Shown: in pieces, positions 8,261 through 17,471 of the stretch
Position numbering within the stretch: the stretch's first letter is position 1
How the letters are laid out: each line of letters begins with the position of its first letter
Source: Streptomyces griseoruber
GTDB taxonomy: Bacteria > Actinomycetota > Actinomycetes > Streptomycetales > Streptomycetaceae
NCBI RefSeq assembly: GCF_001514205.1
Contig: NZ_KQ948768.1
Coordinates: 216,255 to 280,254, forward strand
Reading direction: 5' to 3'
Length of the DNA: 64,000 nt
Made by a program: the position numbers and the translations under genes
Notes under the pieces: generated by a model
What the model was told of the DNA's origin: nothing
Database searches by the model: none
What the model saw: the letters and a program-made list of their open reading frames with translations, nothing else

Positions 8261-9288
8261 GCGGCGGCCACGACGTGGTGATCGTCGGAGGCGGTCCCGC
8301 CGGTCTCGCGACCGCACTGCACGCCGTGCGCGCAGGTCTCGACACTGTTGTGGCGGAGCCACGTCGGGCACCGGTCGACAAGGCGTGCGGCGAGGGCCTG
8401 ATGCCCGGCGCCGTCCGGGCCCTCGTCGCGCTCGGCCTGGAGGTCCCCGGTCACCCGGTCACCGGTATCCGCTACATCCAGGGGGCCCGCCGGGTGCAGG
8501 CCGCGTTCCGCCATGGCACCGGCCTCGGCGCGCGCCGCACCGACCTGCACCGTGTCCTGCACCAAGCCGTCGTGGACGAGGGAGTGCCCGTACTGCCCCT
8601 GCGAGTGAGGGAAGTACGGCAGGACGCGACGGGCGTGACCGTACCCGGTACGGGCCTGCGCGCACGGTGGCTGGTCGCCGCGGACGGTCTGCACTCACCG
8701 CTGCGCCGTTCGCTCGGCCTGGAGGTGAAGACCACTGCGGCGCCCAGGTACGGCCTGCGCCGTCACTACGCGGTCCCTCCCTGGTCGTCCTACGTCGAGG
8801 TGCACTGGGGGCCCTACGGAGAGGCGTACGTGACTCCGCTCGGCCCCGCACTCGTCGGGGTCGCCATGCTGACCGCCCGGCGAGCGTCCTTCGGCACCCA
8901 CCTCGAGAGCTTCCCCGAACTGGCAGCCCGCCTCCCCGCGGAGAGGGCCGTCACCGCGGTACGCGGCGCAGGACCGCTGCGCCAACGGGCACGCACCCGC
9001 ACACACGGGCGGGTGCTGCTCGTCGGCGACGCCGCTGGATACACCGACGCGCTGACCGGTGAGGGCGTCTCTCTCGCCCTGACCGGTGCCGAGGTCCTGG
9101 TCGCCAACGTGCGCCGCGGCACTCCCGGCCGTTACGAGACCGACTGGTGCCGCGCGACCCGCCGCCACCGGCTCCTGACCGACCTCTTGGTGCGCGCCCG
9201 CCAGCAACCGGCCCTGGCCTCGCGCATCATGCCCACAGCCGCACGCCTGCCCCGCCTCTTTGCGGCAGCGGTGAACGCACTGGCATGA
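8257..9288 (+). CDS. FAD-dependent oxidoreductase (SrsC/geranylgeranyl-reductase-like)
   Basis: 343-aa flavoprotein with an N-terminal VVIVGGGPAGLATAL dinucleotide fold, a DKACGEGLMPGAV substrate/flavin segment, LVAADGLHSPLRR (DG motif) and LLVGDAAGYTDALTGEG (GD motif). It resembles p-hydroxybenzoate-hydroxylase/geranylgeranyl-reductase enzymes. GTG 8257 overlaps the preceding stop by 4 nt. By position it would be the hydroxylase converting a methylated resorcinol to a quinol/quinone, as SrsC does; reduction of a prenyl chain is an alternative given the nearby UbiA. Confidence 0.85.
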   Translation: MSGGHDVVIVGGGPAGLATALHAVRAGLDTVVAEPRRAPVDKACGEGLMPGAVRALVALGLEVPGHPVTGIRYIQGARRVQAAFRHGTGLGARRTDLHRVLHQAVVDEGVPVLPLRVREVRQDATGVTVPGTGLRARWLVAADGLHSPLRRSLGLEVKTTAAPRYGLRRHYAVPPWSSYVEVHWGPYGEAYVTPLGPALVGVAMLTARRASFGTHLESFPELAARLPAERAVTAVRGAGPLRQRARTRTHGRVLLVGDAAGYTDALTGEGVSLALTGAEVLVANVRRGTPGRYETDWCRATRRHRLLTDLLVRARQQPALASRIMPTAARLPRLFAAAVNALA

Positions 9289-9480
9289 CCCGATGCATGC
9301 GGCCGGACGGCACTTCCACGCCGCTGGCCGCGATGGCCCTGCCTGTCCGACGTGCCCGCCGCGCAACGAGTCCATCTCAGTGAAGCTCGGTGCGGTGGGG
9401 CCGGGAGCGCGCGAGAACGTGGGGAGGTATGCGTTCATCGGCCCTTCGGACTTCGGGCCCTTACCAGTAGTGGAGCTGGG

Positions 9481-10035
9481 ATGAGACGTATCCGCCTGGC
9501 CCTGGTGTGGACGGCCGTACTTGTGCCGATCGCTGCCGCGAGCGGTTGTTCCAGTGGTGACGGTGGTTCCTCGTCCTCGTCACCAGCGACGCCGTCGAGC
9601 ACAGCCACGAGCGGCGTCGGCCAGAACACGAACCCGTACGCACCGGCGAGCAGTGTGTCGGCCGGCGCGCGGGCCATGGTGAAAACCGCCTCGGCCGGCA
9701 ACCTCGGCACGATCCTGGTCGACGGGAAGGGTCGCACCCTGTACCTGTTCGAGGCGGACACGTCGACAGTCTCGACCTGTAACGGGGCCTGCGCCACGGC
9801 GTGGCCGCCGCTGCTCACCTCGGGGACGCCGTCGACCGGCGGCTCGGCGCAGTCCGACCTGGTGGGCACGTCGAAGCGATCCGACGGCACGACGCAGGTC
9901 ACCTACCACGGTCACCCGGTCTATGGGTATGCGGGGGATTCCCAGCCGGGCGACACGAACGGCCAGGCGCTCAACCAGTTCGGTGCCGAGTGGTACGTCC
10001 TCGACGCCGGCGGCAACAAGGTCGACAAGAGCTGA
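9481..10035 (+). CDS. Secreted lipoprotein with COG4315-type repeats
   Basis: 184-aa lipoprotein: a basic n-region, hydrophobic core, lipobox AASGC (Cys about residue 23), then a Ser/Thr/Gly-rich linker. The mature part has two repeats of the 'secreted repeat of unknown function' type: GTILVDGKGRTLYLFEADT with CNGACATAWPPLLT, and VTYHGHPVYGYAGD with GQALNQFGAEWYVLDA. It is expected on the outer face of the cell membrane. The family is often found with redox/electron-transfer genes, but no function is proven. It precedes a membrane protein by 31 bp. Confidence 0.9.
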   Translation: MRRIRLALVWTAVLVPIAAASGCSSGDGGSSSSSPATPSSTATSGVGQNTNPYAPASSVSAGARAMVKTASAGNLGTILVDGKGRTLYLFEADTSTVSTCNGACATAWPPLLTSGTPSTGGSAQSDLVGTSKRSDGTTQVTYHGHPVYGYAGDSQPGDTNGQALNQFGAEWYVLDAGGNKVDKS

Positions 10036-10066
10036 ACGGGCGACGACCACAGATGAGTCAGCCGAC

Positions 10067-10651
10067 ATGACGGCCAGGACCGGTCACCGAGGCCCCCGGC
10101 GGCGCTCTCCCGCGCGGGCCGCCGCCATCACACTGGGCGCTGCCGTGCCGGTGGCGGTGGCGGTGGCCATCTGGGTGACCGGCCGGCACCACAGTCCGCA
10201 GTACACGACCAGCCTGTTCGGCGCGCAGGGCGCCGCGGCGGTCACCCTCAAAGCCCGCCTGGGCAGTGCCCTGTTCGGCCTCGCGCTCGTCCAACTGCTG
10301 CTGGCCCTGTGGATGTACGAACGACTTCCCGGACTCAGAGCGGCGCCCCGCCGCGTCCGCACCTCCCACCGCGCGGTGGGATGGGCCGCCTTCCTGCTGT
10401 CGGTGCCCATCGCCTACCACTGCGTCCGTACCTATGGTGTGGAAACCACGAGCACCCGGGTCTTCCTGCACTCAGTCGCGGGCTGCGCGCTGTACGGAGC
10501 CTTCGTCGCCAAGGTATTGGTGGTCCACAGCCGGCGCCTGCCCGGCTGGCTGCTCCCGGCGGCCGGAAGCGCCCTGTTCGGCGCGATCGGGCTGCTGTGG
10601 TACTCCGCCGCGCTGTGGGCCCTCAACGGCTTCGCCGCTCCCGGTCTGTAG
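10067..10651 (+). CDS. DUF6529-like membrane protein
   Basis: 194-aa protein with about five transmembrane segments and several conserved-looking His residues inside or beside helices (HRAVGW, AYHCVRTYG, FLHSVAG), reminiscent of heme-binding cytochrome b561-like four-helix proteins. It follows the COG4315-type lipoprotein by 31 bp and is probably co-transcribed; together they may form a small membrane electron-transfer pair, which is inference. The DUF assignment is from pattern memory. Confidence 0.7.
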   Translation: MTARTGHRGPRRRSPARAAAITLGAAVPVAVAVAIWVTGRHHSPQYTTSLFGAQGAAAVTLKARLGSALFGLALVQLLLALWMYERLPGLRAAPRRVRTSHRAVGWAAFLLSVPIAYHCVRTYGVETTSTRVFLHSVAGCALYGAFVAKVLVVHSRRLPGWLLPAAGSALFGAIGLLWYSAALWALNGFAAPGL

Positions 10652-10847
10652 CAACAGAGCGCCCGCAGGGACAGGAAGTCCGCACAGGCAGCCGTTCCAC
10701 CCCTGTCCTCATCCGTGTCCGATGGCTCCGAGCGGATCGCCCCGGTCGACTGCGTTGGCCGAGGGGGAGCCAGGGCTGCTGGCGGGCCCTCGTGCGGCCG
10801 GACGGCCTGCTCGTCGCCAACGCGCGGTTCGAGTCATGTCGACGCCG

Positions 10848-12098
10848 TCATCGGCCGCCGGCGGCTCCCGTGCGCGGCTGTCGGTACGGCCGCACCGCGC
10901 GGCGCGCGATGGCGAAGCGGTGCGTCTCCGACGGGCCGTCGTAGATCCGGAACGGCCGTACCTCTCGGAACAGACGGGCCAGCGGGGCGTCGGCGGCCGA
11001 GATGCCGAGGGCTCCGCAGATCTGCACCGCCCGGTCGACCACGCGGTTCACCGCCTCCGCCACGAAGGTCTTGGACACCGAGGTGAGCTGCGAGGCGGCG
11101 GCGGAGCCGGTGTCCAACTCCCAGGCGGTACGCAGGATCAGGGCACGGCTCGCCTCGATGTCGATCTCGGAGTCGGCCAGCATCTGCTGGACCATGCCGA
11201 GGTCTCCCAGCGCCGAGCCGAACGCCATCCGGCTCCCCGCCCGTTCCAGCGCGACGTCCTGGGCCCGGCGGGCCGCTCCGAGCCAGCGCATGCAGTGGGT
11301 CGTCCGGGCGGGACCGAGCCGGACCTGGGCGCCTTCGAAGCCGCGGTCCACCGCCCCGAGGACCTGCTCGTCCCCCACCACGCACTCGTCGAAGACGATC
11401 TCGCTGTGCCCGGCGAAGAGCGACTCGTCCAGGGTCTCGATCGTCCGGACGAGGCGCATGCCGGGAGTCCCGGCGTCGACCAGGAACATGGTGGCGCCGC
11501 CCGGGTCACCCGGGCTGCCGGAGGTGCGGGCCATGACGATGGCGAAGCCGGCTCCGTCCGCCCCGGTGATGAACCACTTGTGCCCGTCGATGCGCCAGCC
11601 GCCGGGAACACGGGTCGCGGTGGTCCGCAGGGAGCGGGGGTCGGCGCCCGCTCCCGGAGCGGGTTCGGTCATGGCGAAGCAGGACCGTGTCTCGCCTGCC
11701 GAGAGCGGACGCAGGTACCTCTGCTTCTGCTCTTCGGTGGCCACCTTCTCCAGCAGGTGCATGTTGCCCTCGTCGGGGGCCGCGCAGTTCAGCGCCAGCG
11801 GTCCGAGCAGCGAGTAGCCCGCCGCTTCGAACACCACCGCCTGCCCACGCAGATCGAGCCCGTGTCCGCCCCACCGCGTCGGTACGTGCGGGGCGAACAC
11901 CCCCGCCTCGCGCGCGGCTTTCTGCAGGGTTTCCCGTAGGGCGTCGGGGGCGTCGTGCACCGACCCGCCGCACTCGCGCTCGGCCGGAATGACCACCGTG
12001 CGCACGAACTCGGCCGTGGACGCGGCGAGTTGAGCGACAGTCGGATCGACATCGAACTGGATGGGCACGGGACCTCCCGCCGACGGGCGTACGGGCAT
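10848..12098 (-). CDS. Acyl-CoA dehydrogenase (ACAD10/11-like)
   Basis: 416-aa FAD acyl-CoA dehydrogenase. Landmarks are CFAMTEPAPGAGADP and KWFITGADG in the FAD-binding middle domain and GALGISAADAPLARLFRE followed by RIYDGPSETHRFAIARR at the C-terminus, as in ACAD10/11-like enzymes. It would oxidise an acyl-CoA to the 2-enoyl-CoA, passing electrons to ETF. ATG 12098 has a GGGAG site; a GTG at 12068 also has GGAGGT but with too short spacing. It is divergent from the enoyl-CoA hydratase, sharing a 90-bp promoter region, and both would act on the same CoA thioester. Confidence 0.9.
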   Translation of the reverse strand: MPVRPSAGGPVPIQFDVDPTVAQLAASTAEFVRTVVIPAERECGGSVHDAPDALRETLQKAAREAGVFAPHVPTRWGGHGLDLRGQAVVFEAAGYSLLGPLALNCAAPDEGNMHLLEKVATEEQKQRYLRPLSAGETRSCFAMTEPAPGAGADPRSLRTTATRVPGGWRIDGHKWFITGADGAGFAIVMARTSGSPGDPGGATMFLVDAGTPGMRLVRTIETLDESLFAGHSEIVFDECVVGDEQVLGAVDRGFEGAQVRLGPARTTHCMRWLGAARRAQDVALERAGSRMAFGSALGDLGMVQQMLADSEIDIEASRALILRTAWELDTGSAAASQLTSVSKTFVAEAVNRVVDRAVQICGALGISAADAPLARLFREVRPFRIYDGPSETHRFAIARRAVRPYRQPRTGAAGGR

Positions 12099-12188
12099 CG
12101 GCTCCCGTCGCGTCCTAGAAACTGTATAGCGTCTTCAGTATCTTGCCGGGAAGCACCCGGCGACGGGCAGACGACAGGAGAAATGTCC

Positions 12189-13025
12189 ATGAGCCTTCCC
12201 GTGAGCACCGAGCCGGTCCGGATCGTCCGCCACCCCGACGGATTCGTCGAGCTGAGGCTGGACGATCCCGGGCGGGGAAACGCCCTGGACCTGAGGACGG
12301 CCGAGGCGCTGCGGGACGGGGCCCGCGAGGTGGCCGCGGGGCCCGGCGGCGCGGTGCTGCTGCGGGCGGCGGGCGGCAGCTTCTGCGTGGGGGGTGACCT
12401 GCGCGCATTCGCCTGCCGCGGCAGGGAGACCGGCGCCTACGTACACGCCGTGGCGAGCGCCGCGCACGCCGCGATACTGGCCCTGCACGAGCTGCCGGTG
12501 CCGTTGGTGACCGCCGTGCGCGGCGCGGCCGCGGGCGGCGGAATCGGCCTCGCCCTCGTGGGCGACCTCGTCCTGGCGGCCCAGTCCGCGCGGTTCCGGC
12601 TGGCGTACACGGCGATCGGGCTCACGCCGGACTGCGGAGCCTCGTGGTTCCTGCCCCGCCTGGTGGGCCCCCGCAGGGCGGCGGACCTGATCCTGACCAA
12701 TCGGGTCCTGACCGGCGACGACGCCGAACGGTGGGGTCTGGTCTCCCGGTCCGTGGACGACGAGGAACTGGACGAGGAGGCACACCGGACCGCGGCCGAT
12801 CTGGCCGCCGGCGCCGGGGACGCCCTGCGCGCCGCGAAGGGTCTGCTGCGCGCCGGCGCCGGTGACGGGCTGCGCCGCCACCTCGCCGCAGAGGCGCGGT
12901 CGATCGCCGCCCTGGCGGACGGCCCGGAGGCACAGGAGCGCATGGCGTCGTTCCTCGCCGCGCGGGGTCGCCCGAAGGCGGGCGACGGCCGGGCCGAGGC
13001 CAGGGCATCGGAAAGTGTTTCTTGA
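12189..13025 (+). CDS. Enoyl-CoA hydratase/isomerase family protein
   Basis: 278-aa crotonase-fold protein. The oxyanion-hole segment GGSFCVGGDLRAFA and VRGAAAGGGIGLALVGDLV are intact, as is AYTAIGLTPDCGASWFLPRLVG. The usual second catalytic Glu position reads TPDCG, so isomerase or hydrolase rather than hydratase chemistry is possible. ATG 12189 is chosen over ATG 12183 because AGGAG at 12176-12180 is 8 nt away from it. It heads the rightward operon that includes the PPDK-like gene. Confidence 0.85.
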   Translation: MSLPVSTEPVRIVRHPDGFVELRLDDPGRGNALDLRTAEALRDGAREVAAGPGGAVLLRAAGGSFCVGGDLRAFACRGRETGAYVHAVASAAHAAILALHELPVPLVTAVRGAAAGGGIGLALVGDLVLAAQSARFRLAYTAIGLTPDCGASWFLPRLVGPRRAADLILTNRVLTGDDAERWGLVSRSVDDEELDEEAHRTAADLAAGAGDALRAAKGLLRAGAGDGLRRHLAAEARSIAALADGPEAQERMASFLAARGRPKAGDGRAEARASESVS

Positions 13026-13070
13026 GTTCCTCTTCACTAACCTGTCCGCCGGGGCGTAACCTCCGGGCAA

Positions 13071-13108
13071 CACAGAACCGAGGAACCGGTCACCACAGAA
13101 CCGGGGAA
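13071..13108 (+). repeat. Imperfect direct repeat (cacagaaccgRggaa) upstream of 13120
   Basis: A 15-bp unit occurs at 13071-13085 and 13094-13108 with one mismatch, in the leader between the crotonase gene and the 210-aa protein. The second copy contains the ribosome site region. It may be a regulator site or chance. Confidence 0.4.
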
Positions 13109-13119
13109 AAGGTGTGGCG

Positions 13120-13752
13120 ATGCAATCTGCTGCCGTGGACCTTCCGGACGCATCCGACGAGCCCCTCGCCGAAGCCGTCGTCGACCTCGTTCTGCGTGGG
13201 ATGTGGCGCGGTCGGCCGGAGTCCGAGCACCGTCCGCTGGTCGACGCCGGGCTGGCGATGGTGAAGGGGCCGGTGGTCCTGCCGACCGAGCGCGCCAAGG
13301 CCGCCGCCGCGCAGATCCTGCGGGTTCCCGCCGGCTCCGAGCAGGAGGAGCGGATCACCGCCGCGTACGAGGCGTTCCTGCCGGTCAACCGGAGGATCCG
13401 CGACGTGTGCACGGCATGGCAGTGCCGTCCCGACGGCACCGCCAACGACCACTCGGACGACGTCTACGACGCCGGGGTCCGCGAGTCGCTGGAAGACGTG
13501 CACGAGTCCATCCAGCCGGTGCTGCGCCGGCTGGACCGGGTACTCGCGGGCAGCGGACAGTACCTGACGGCCCTGGAAGCCGCCCTCGACCGCTTCGACG
13601 ACGGCGCTCTGGAGTGGCTGGCCTCCCCGCTGTGCGACTCGTACCACACCGTGTGGATGCGGCTGCACCAGGAGCTGCTGCTCGTGCTGGGGATCAGCAG
13701 GGCCGAGGACGAGGCCCGTGAAGAGGAGCTGGTCACGAGGAGCCGGGGTTGA
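13120..13752 (+). CDS. Hypothetical helical protein, partner of PPDK-like gene
   Basis: 210-aa soluble protein without signal or membrane segment. Predominantly helical: VVLPTERAKAAAAQILRVP, ITAAYEAFLPVNRRIRDVC, then ESLEDVHESIQPVLRRLDRV and LHQELLLVLGISRAEDEARE. I recognise no catalytic motif. ATG 13120 is preferred over GTG 13114 because AAGG is 7 nt upstream. Its stop overlaps the TTG start of the PPDK-like gene by 4 nt with a GAGGAG site, so the two products are made together and may form a complex. A role as accessory or substrate-binding subunit is inferred from coupling only. Confidence 0.75.
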   Translation: MQSAAVDLPDASDEPLAEAVVDLVLRGMWRGRPESEHRPLVDAGLAMVKGPVVLPTERAKAAAAQILRVPAGSEQEERITAAYEAFLPVNRRIRDVCTAWQCRPDGTANDHSDDVYDAGVRESLEDVHESIQPVLRRLDRVLAGSGQYLTALEAALDRFDDGALEWLASPLCDSYHTVWMRLHQELLLVLGISRAEDEAREEELVTRSRG

Positions 13753-16337
13753 GCGTCACCGCCCATGGGGCGGGACCACTCGTACCGGCCGAGGCGCCTT
13801 CCGGGACCCCCGGCCGGAGCCTGGTGCCCTACGGGCAGGGACGGATCCGGGGCCTCGACGCCGACGAACTGGGCGTGCACGGAGCGGCGATGGACCGACT
13901 GGTGGCCCTGGGCCTGCCGGTCGTGCCGGGGCTCACCATGCCCGCCGGCACCGCCGCTTCGCTGTGCGAACGCGACGTCGCCGAAGCCGCCGTAGCCCTG
14001 GTCGAACAGCTCTCCGGGCGGCGGATCGGCGATCCGGCCCGGCCGCTGCTGCTGCGCCTGTCGGCCAGCGCGCCGACCGAGATCGCCGGCCTGCCGCCCG
14101 ACCTGGCCTGTCTTGGCATCGCCCCCGCCCGTGCCGACGACCTGTGCGCCGTCATCGGGGGTGAGGACGCGCTGTACGAGGTGTGGGCCTCCACCGTGCG
14201 CATGGTCGCCGAGTACGCCCTCGACGTGCCCGTCGCGGTGCTCGACGACGCTTTCCTGGACACGCCCGGACCGCGGGCACGGGTGGAGGTGCTGCTGTCC
14301 CTGGTGGCGGAGCACGGCTCCGGGCCCTTCCCCGACGATCCGGCGCAACAGCTCGCGCTGGCCGCTCGTGCCCTCCTCGGCCGGTGGGCCTCGCCGCGTG
14401 CGCGAAGGTCCCGCCGGGCCCAGCGGCTCCCCGCCGAGCTGGCCGTCGCCCTGCATGTGCAGGCCCTGCGCATCGGCCCGGCGGACCACTCGGGCTACGG
14501 CACGGCCGTCAGCCGCGATCCCGAGACCGGCCGCCTCTCCCCCCAGGGCTCGTTCTTCCGGGGTGTGCGCCGCAGCGCCCCACCGCCGCACACCGGCGAA
14601 CCGCTGGACCGGCTCGCTGGCGGCACCGCGCTCCTTGAGCACTCCCTGCTCACCCTGGAGCGCCATCTGCGCGCGCCCGTGTCGGTCGACTTCGAGGTGC
14701 GCGACGACGAGATCTCCCTGCTCGCCGCCTCGGCGCAGCTCCGCCCGCCGCTTCGGGCCTCGGTGTGTCTGGCCGCGGACCTGGCCCGGGACGGGGCACT
14801 CGGCCGCGAGGAGGCCGTACGACGGATCACGCCCGCGCAGGTGCAGGAACTGCTGCACCCCCAGCTCCGGCTGACCGGCGGGGAGGAGCTCCTGGTGCGG
14901 GGGCTGCCCGCATCGCCGGGGGCCGCGACCGGGGCGGTCGTGCTGTCCAGTGAACGTGCCCTCGAACTCGCCGCGGACGGCACTCGGGTGGTGCTCGTGG
15001 CCGCCGAGACGACCCCGGCGGACGTCCCCGGGATGCTGGCCTCCGCCGCCGTGCTGACCGGCAGCGGCGGTATCGCCTCGCATGCCGCCGTGGTGGCGCG
15101 GGGCGCGGGCAAGCCCGCGGTGTGCGGCGCCGAGGGGCTGCGCGTCGACCCGGCCGCCGGGACGGTCCGCTTCGGGGAGCGGGTGGTGCGCGAGGGCGAT
15201 CCGGTCTCGCTGGACGGCCGTACCGGCGCCGTCTACGCGGGAACGCTGAGCGTCAGTGTGGCCGGGCCGCCGCCCGAGCTGTCCACCCTGCTGGAATGGG
15301 CGGACGGCGTGCGCCGACTGGGTGTGCGGGTCAACGCCGACACGGCCGCCGAGGTGGAGACGGCCCTCGCCCTCGGTGCGGAGGGTGTCGGGCTGTGCCG
15401 TACGGAGCACCAGTTCCTCGGCGACCGGCTGCCGCTGATCCGCCGGGTCCTCCTGGCCGCCGACCCGACCACCCGCGACGAGGCGCTGGTGGCGCTGGAG
15501 CGCGCCCAGCACGAGGACTTCACGGCGCTGCTGACCGCCGTGGGCAACCGCCCGGTGACCGTACGCCTGCTGGACGCCCCGCTGCACGAGTTCCTGCCCG
15601 CTCCCGGGCAGGCCCTGGACGCGGCCGAGGAGCAGCGGGCCGCCGCGCTGCGCGAGGCGAACCCGATGCTCGGGCTGCGCGGGGTGCGGCTGGCGCTGCT
15701 GCACGAGCGGCTCTACCCGGCGCAGGCCGAGGCGCTCTTCACCGCCTGGGCCGATGTCGCCGCCACGGGAATCCGGCCGGAGCTGGAGGTGATGATCCCG
15801 CTGGTCAGCCTGCCGGAGGAACTGGCCGCCGCGGCCGGGTACGTCCGCGGTGCCGCCGACGCGGTCGCGGCCCGCACCGGGGTCGCGGTCCCGTACCGGC
15901 TCGGCACGATGATCGAGACCCCGCGGGCCGCGCTGCTCGCCGGGGAACTCGCCGAGCACGCCGAGTTCTTCTCCTTCGGCACCAACGACCTCACTCAGCT
16001 CACCTACGGGTTCTCCCGGGACGACGTCGAGCGCCAGGTGCTCGCCTCGTACCAGGAGCGGGGCTTTCTCACCGCCAGCCCGTTCGTCCGGCTCGACCCG
16101 CACGGGGTGGGCGCACTGGTCGCCCTGGCGGCCGAGCGGGCACGGAGCGCGCGGCCCGGCATCAAACTGGGCGTGTGCGGTGAGCACGGCGGGGATCCGG
16201 AGTCGATCGCGTTCTGCGACGCCCTCGGTCTCGACTACGTCTCCTGTTCCGCGCACCGCGTGCCGGTGGCCCGGATGGCAGCCGCCCACCATGCCCTGCG
16301 GGAGCCTCGCGACGACGACAGCGGGAGCGCACGATGA
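13749..16337 (+). CDS. Pyruvate phosphate dikinase-like PEP-utilising enzyme with degenerate ATP-grasp domain
   Basis: 862-aa homologue of pyruvate, phosphate dikinase across its full length (PPDK is about 875-900 aa). The swivel domain keeps the phospho-His (His445 in GGIASHAAVVARG). The PEP/pyruvate barrel keeps VRVNADT, GLCRTEH, LLDAPLHEFLP, GTMIETPRAA, FSFGTNDLTQ and catalytic Cys810 in CGEHGGDP. In contrast the N-terminal ATP-grasp half has lost the GGKG lysine loop, the SVRSGA Arg block (here LRLSASAPTE), and the E/Q/R of EFT...LQTRNGK (here DFE...LAASAQ). It could still take phosphate from PEP to His and pass it to something other than ATP/AMP. TTG start with GAGGAG. Sits inside a CoA-catabolic operon. 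Confidence 0.85.
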   Translation: MSVTAHGAGPLVPAEAPSGTPGRSLVPYGQGRIRGLDADELGVHGAAMDRLVALGLPVVPGLTMPAGTAASLCERDVAEAAVALVEQLSGRRIGDPARPLLLRLSASAPTEIAGLPPDLACLGIAPARADDLCAVIGGEDALYEVWASTVRMVAEYALDVPVAVLDDAFLDTPGPRARVEVLLSLVAEHGSGPFPDDPAQQLALAARALLGRWASPRARRSRRAQRLPAELAVALHVQALRIGPADHSGYGTAVSRDPETGRLSPQGSFFRGVRRSAPPPHTGEPLDRLAGGTALLEHSLLTLERHLRAPVSVDFEVRDDEISLLAASAQLRPPLRASVCLAADLARDGALGREEAVRRITPAQVQELLHPQLRLTGGEELLVRGLPASPGAATGAVVLSSERALELAADGTRVVLVAAETTPADVPGMLASAAVLTGSGGIASHAAVVARGAGKPAVCGAEGLRVDPAAGTVRFGERVVREGDPVSLDGRTGAVYAGTLSVSVAGPPPELSTLLEWADGVRRLGVRVNADTAAEVETALALGAEGVGLCRTEHQFLGDRLPLIRRVLLAADPTTRDEALVALERAQHEDFTALLTAVGNRPVTVRLLDAPLHEFLPAPGQALDAAEEQRAAALREANPMLGLRGVRLALLHERLYPAQAEALFTAWADVAATGIRPELEVMIPLVSLPEELAAAAGYVRGAADAVAARTGVAVPYRLGTMIETPRAALLAGELAEHAEFFSFGTNDLTQLTYGFSRDDVERQVLASYQERGFLTASPFVRLDPHGVGALVALAAERARSARPGIKLGVCGEHGGDPESIAFCDALGLDYVSCSAHRVPVARMAAAHHALREPRDDDSGSAR

Positions 16338-17452
16338 CAAGCACCATGACCGGCGGCACGGCCCTGTCCGACGCCGAGCTGGAGGACCTGCGCGAGACCG
16401 TGCGGTCGGTGTGCGCGGACGCCGGTGGCACCGCGGCGGTACGCCGGCTGTCCGAGGAGGCCCCCGGCATCGACGCCGGGTTGTGGAACGCCCTCGGCCG
16501 GCAGGTCGGCCTCGCGGCCCTCGGCCTGCCCGCGTCGGCGGGAGGCGTCGGCGGCCTGGCCGAGATCGCTGTGGTCTGCGAGGAGTTGGGCAGGACACTG
16601 GCACCGGTCCCGCTGCTGACCTCCACCGTGCTGGCCGGGCAGGTGCTGGCCGGCTGCGGTACGGCGGACAAGGCGCTGACCGAGCTGGCCGAGGCGACCG
16701 TGCATGCCCTGGCGGTGACGGCACCCGACGGGACGTGGCGGCCGGACGCCGTGCCCGTGGCCGTCTCCTGGCAGGGCGGCGTCCCCGTGCTGGACGGCAC
16801 CGCGCCGTTCGTCCTCGACGGCGCCGACGCCGAGGCGCTGGTGGTGGCCGCGGCCGGGATCGACGGCGTGGACCTCTTCCTGGCCGACCCGCGGGAGCCG
16901 GGGGTCACGGTGCGCCGGGTGCCCACCCTGGACCTCAGCCGGGGCCAGGCGGTGGTGACCTTCCGCGGTGCCCGGGCCCGGGCGCTGACCGCCGGCGGCG
17001 AGGGGGCCGACGTCGTCTCCCGCGCCCTGGACGTTGCCCTGGTGGCGCTGGCCGCCGAGCAACTGGGCGGAGCACAGGCCGCCTTGGACATGACGGTGGC
17101 CCATGTGCGCGACCGTACCCAGTTCGGCCGGGCGATCGGCGGCTTCCAGGCGGTCAAGCACGCCTGCGCCGACATGCTGCTCCAGGTCGAGGCCGCCCGG
17201 TCGGCCGTGGTGCGCGCGGTCCGGGCGGACGGCTCGCCGGAGGCACTGGCCGAGGCGGCGGCGGTGGCACAGGCGTGGTGCGGCGAGGCGTTCGTCTCCG
17301 TCGCCGCCGAGTGCGTGCAGCTGCACGGCGGGATGGGCTTCACCTGGGAACACGACGCGCACCTGTACTTCCGTCGCGCCCAGTCCGACGCGGTCCTGCT
17401 GGGCGGCGCCGCACACCATCGGGAACGGCTGGCCGGGCTGCTGGGCTGGTGA
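16334..17452 (+). CDS. Acyl-CoA dehydrogenase (short, FadE-type)
   Basis: 372-aa acyl-CoA dehydrogenase with GLPASAGGVGGLAEIAVVCEE in the N-domain, DRTQFGRAIGGFQAVKH and VQLHGGMGFTWEHDAHLYFR in the C-domain. The middle FAD-contact strand is poorly conserved, as in subunits of heteromeric (alpha2beta2) actinobacterial FadE enzymes used in steroid and terpenoid side-chain degradation; a partner may be one of the other two ACADs here. ATG overlaps the PPDK-like stop (ATGA), so translation is coupled. Confidence 0.88.
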   Translation: MTSTMTGGTALSDAELEDLRETVRSVCADAGGTAAVRRLSEEAPGIDAGLWNALGRQVGLAALGLPASAGGVGGLAEIAVVCEELGRTLAPVPLLTSTVLAGQVLAGCGTADKALTELAEATVHALAVTAPDGTWRPDAVPVAVSWQGGVPVLDGTAPFVLDGADAEALVVAAAGIDGVDLFLADPREPGVTVRRVPTLDLSRGQAVVTFRGARARALTAGGEGADVVSRALDVALVALAAEQLGGAQAALDMTVAHVRDRTQFGRAIGGFQAVKHACADMLLQVEAARSAVVRAVRADGSPEALAEAAAVAQAWCGEAFVSVAAECVQLHGGMGFTWEHDAHLYFRRAQSDAVLLGGAAHHRERLAGLLGW

Positions 17453-17471
17453 CGTGGAAGGACGGGACGAC

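Noticed and set aside
13464..16724. 1086-aa minus-strand open frame
   Set aside because: It mirrors the PPDK-like gene; composition is Arg/Gly-rich with no domain, as expected from antisense GC-rich shadow.
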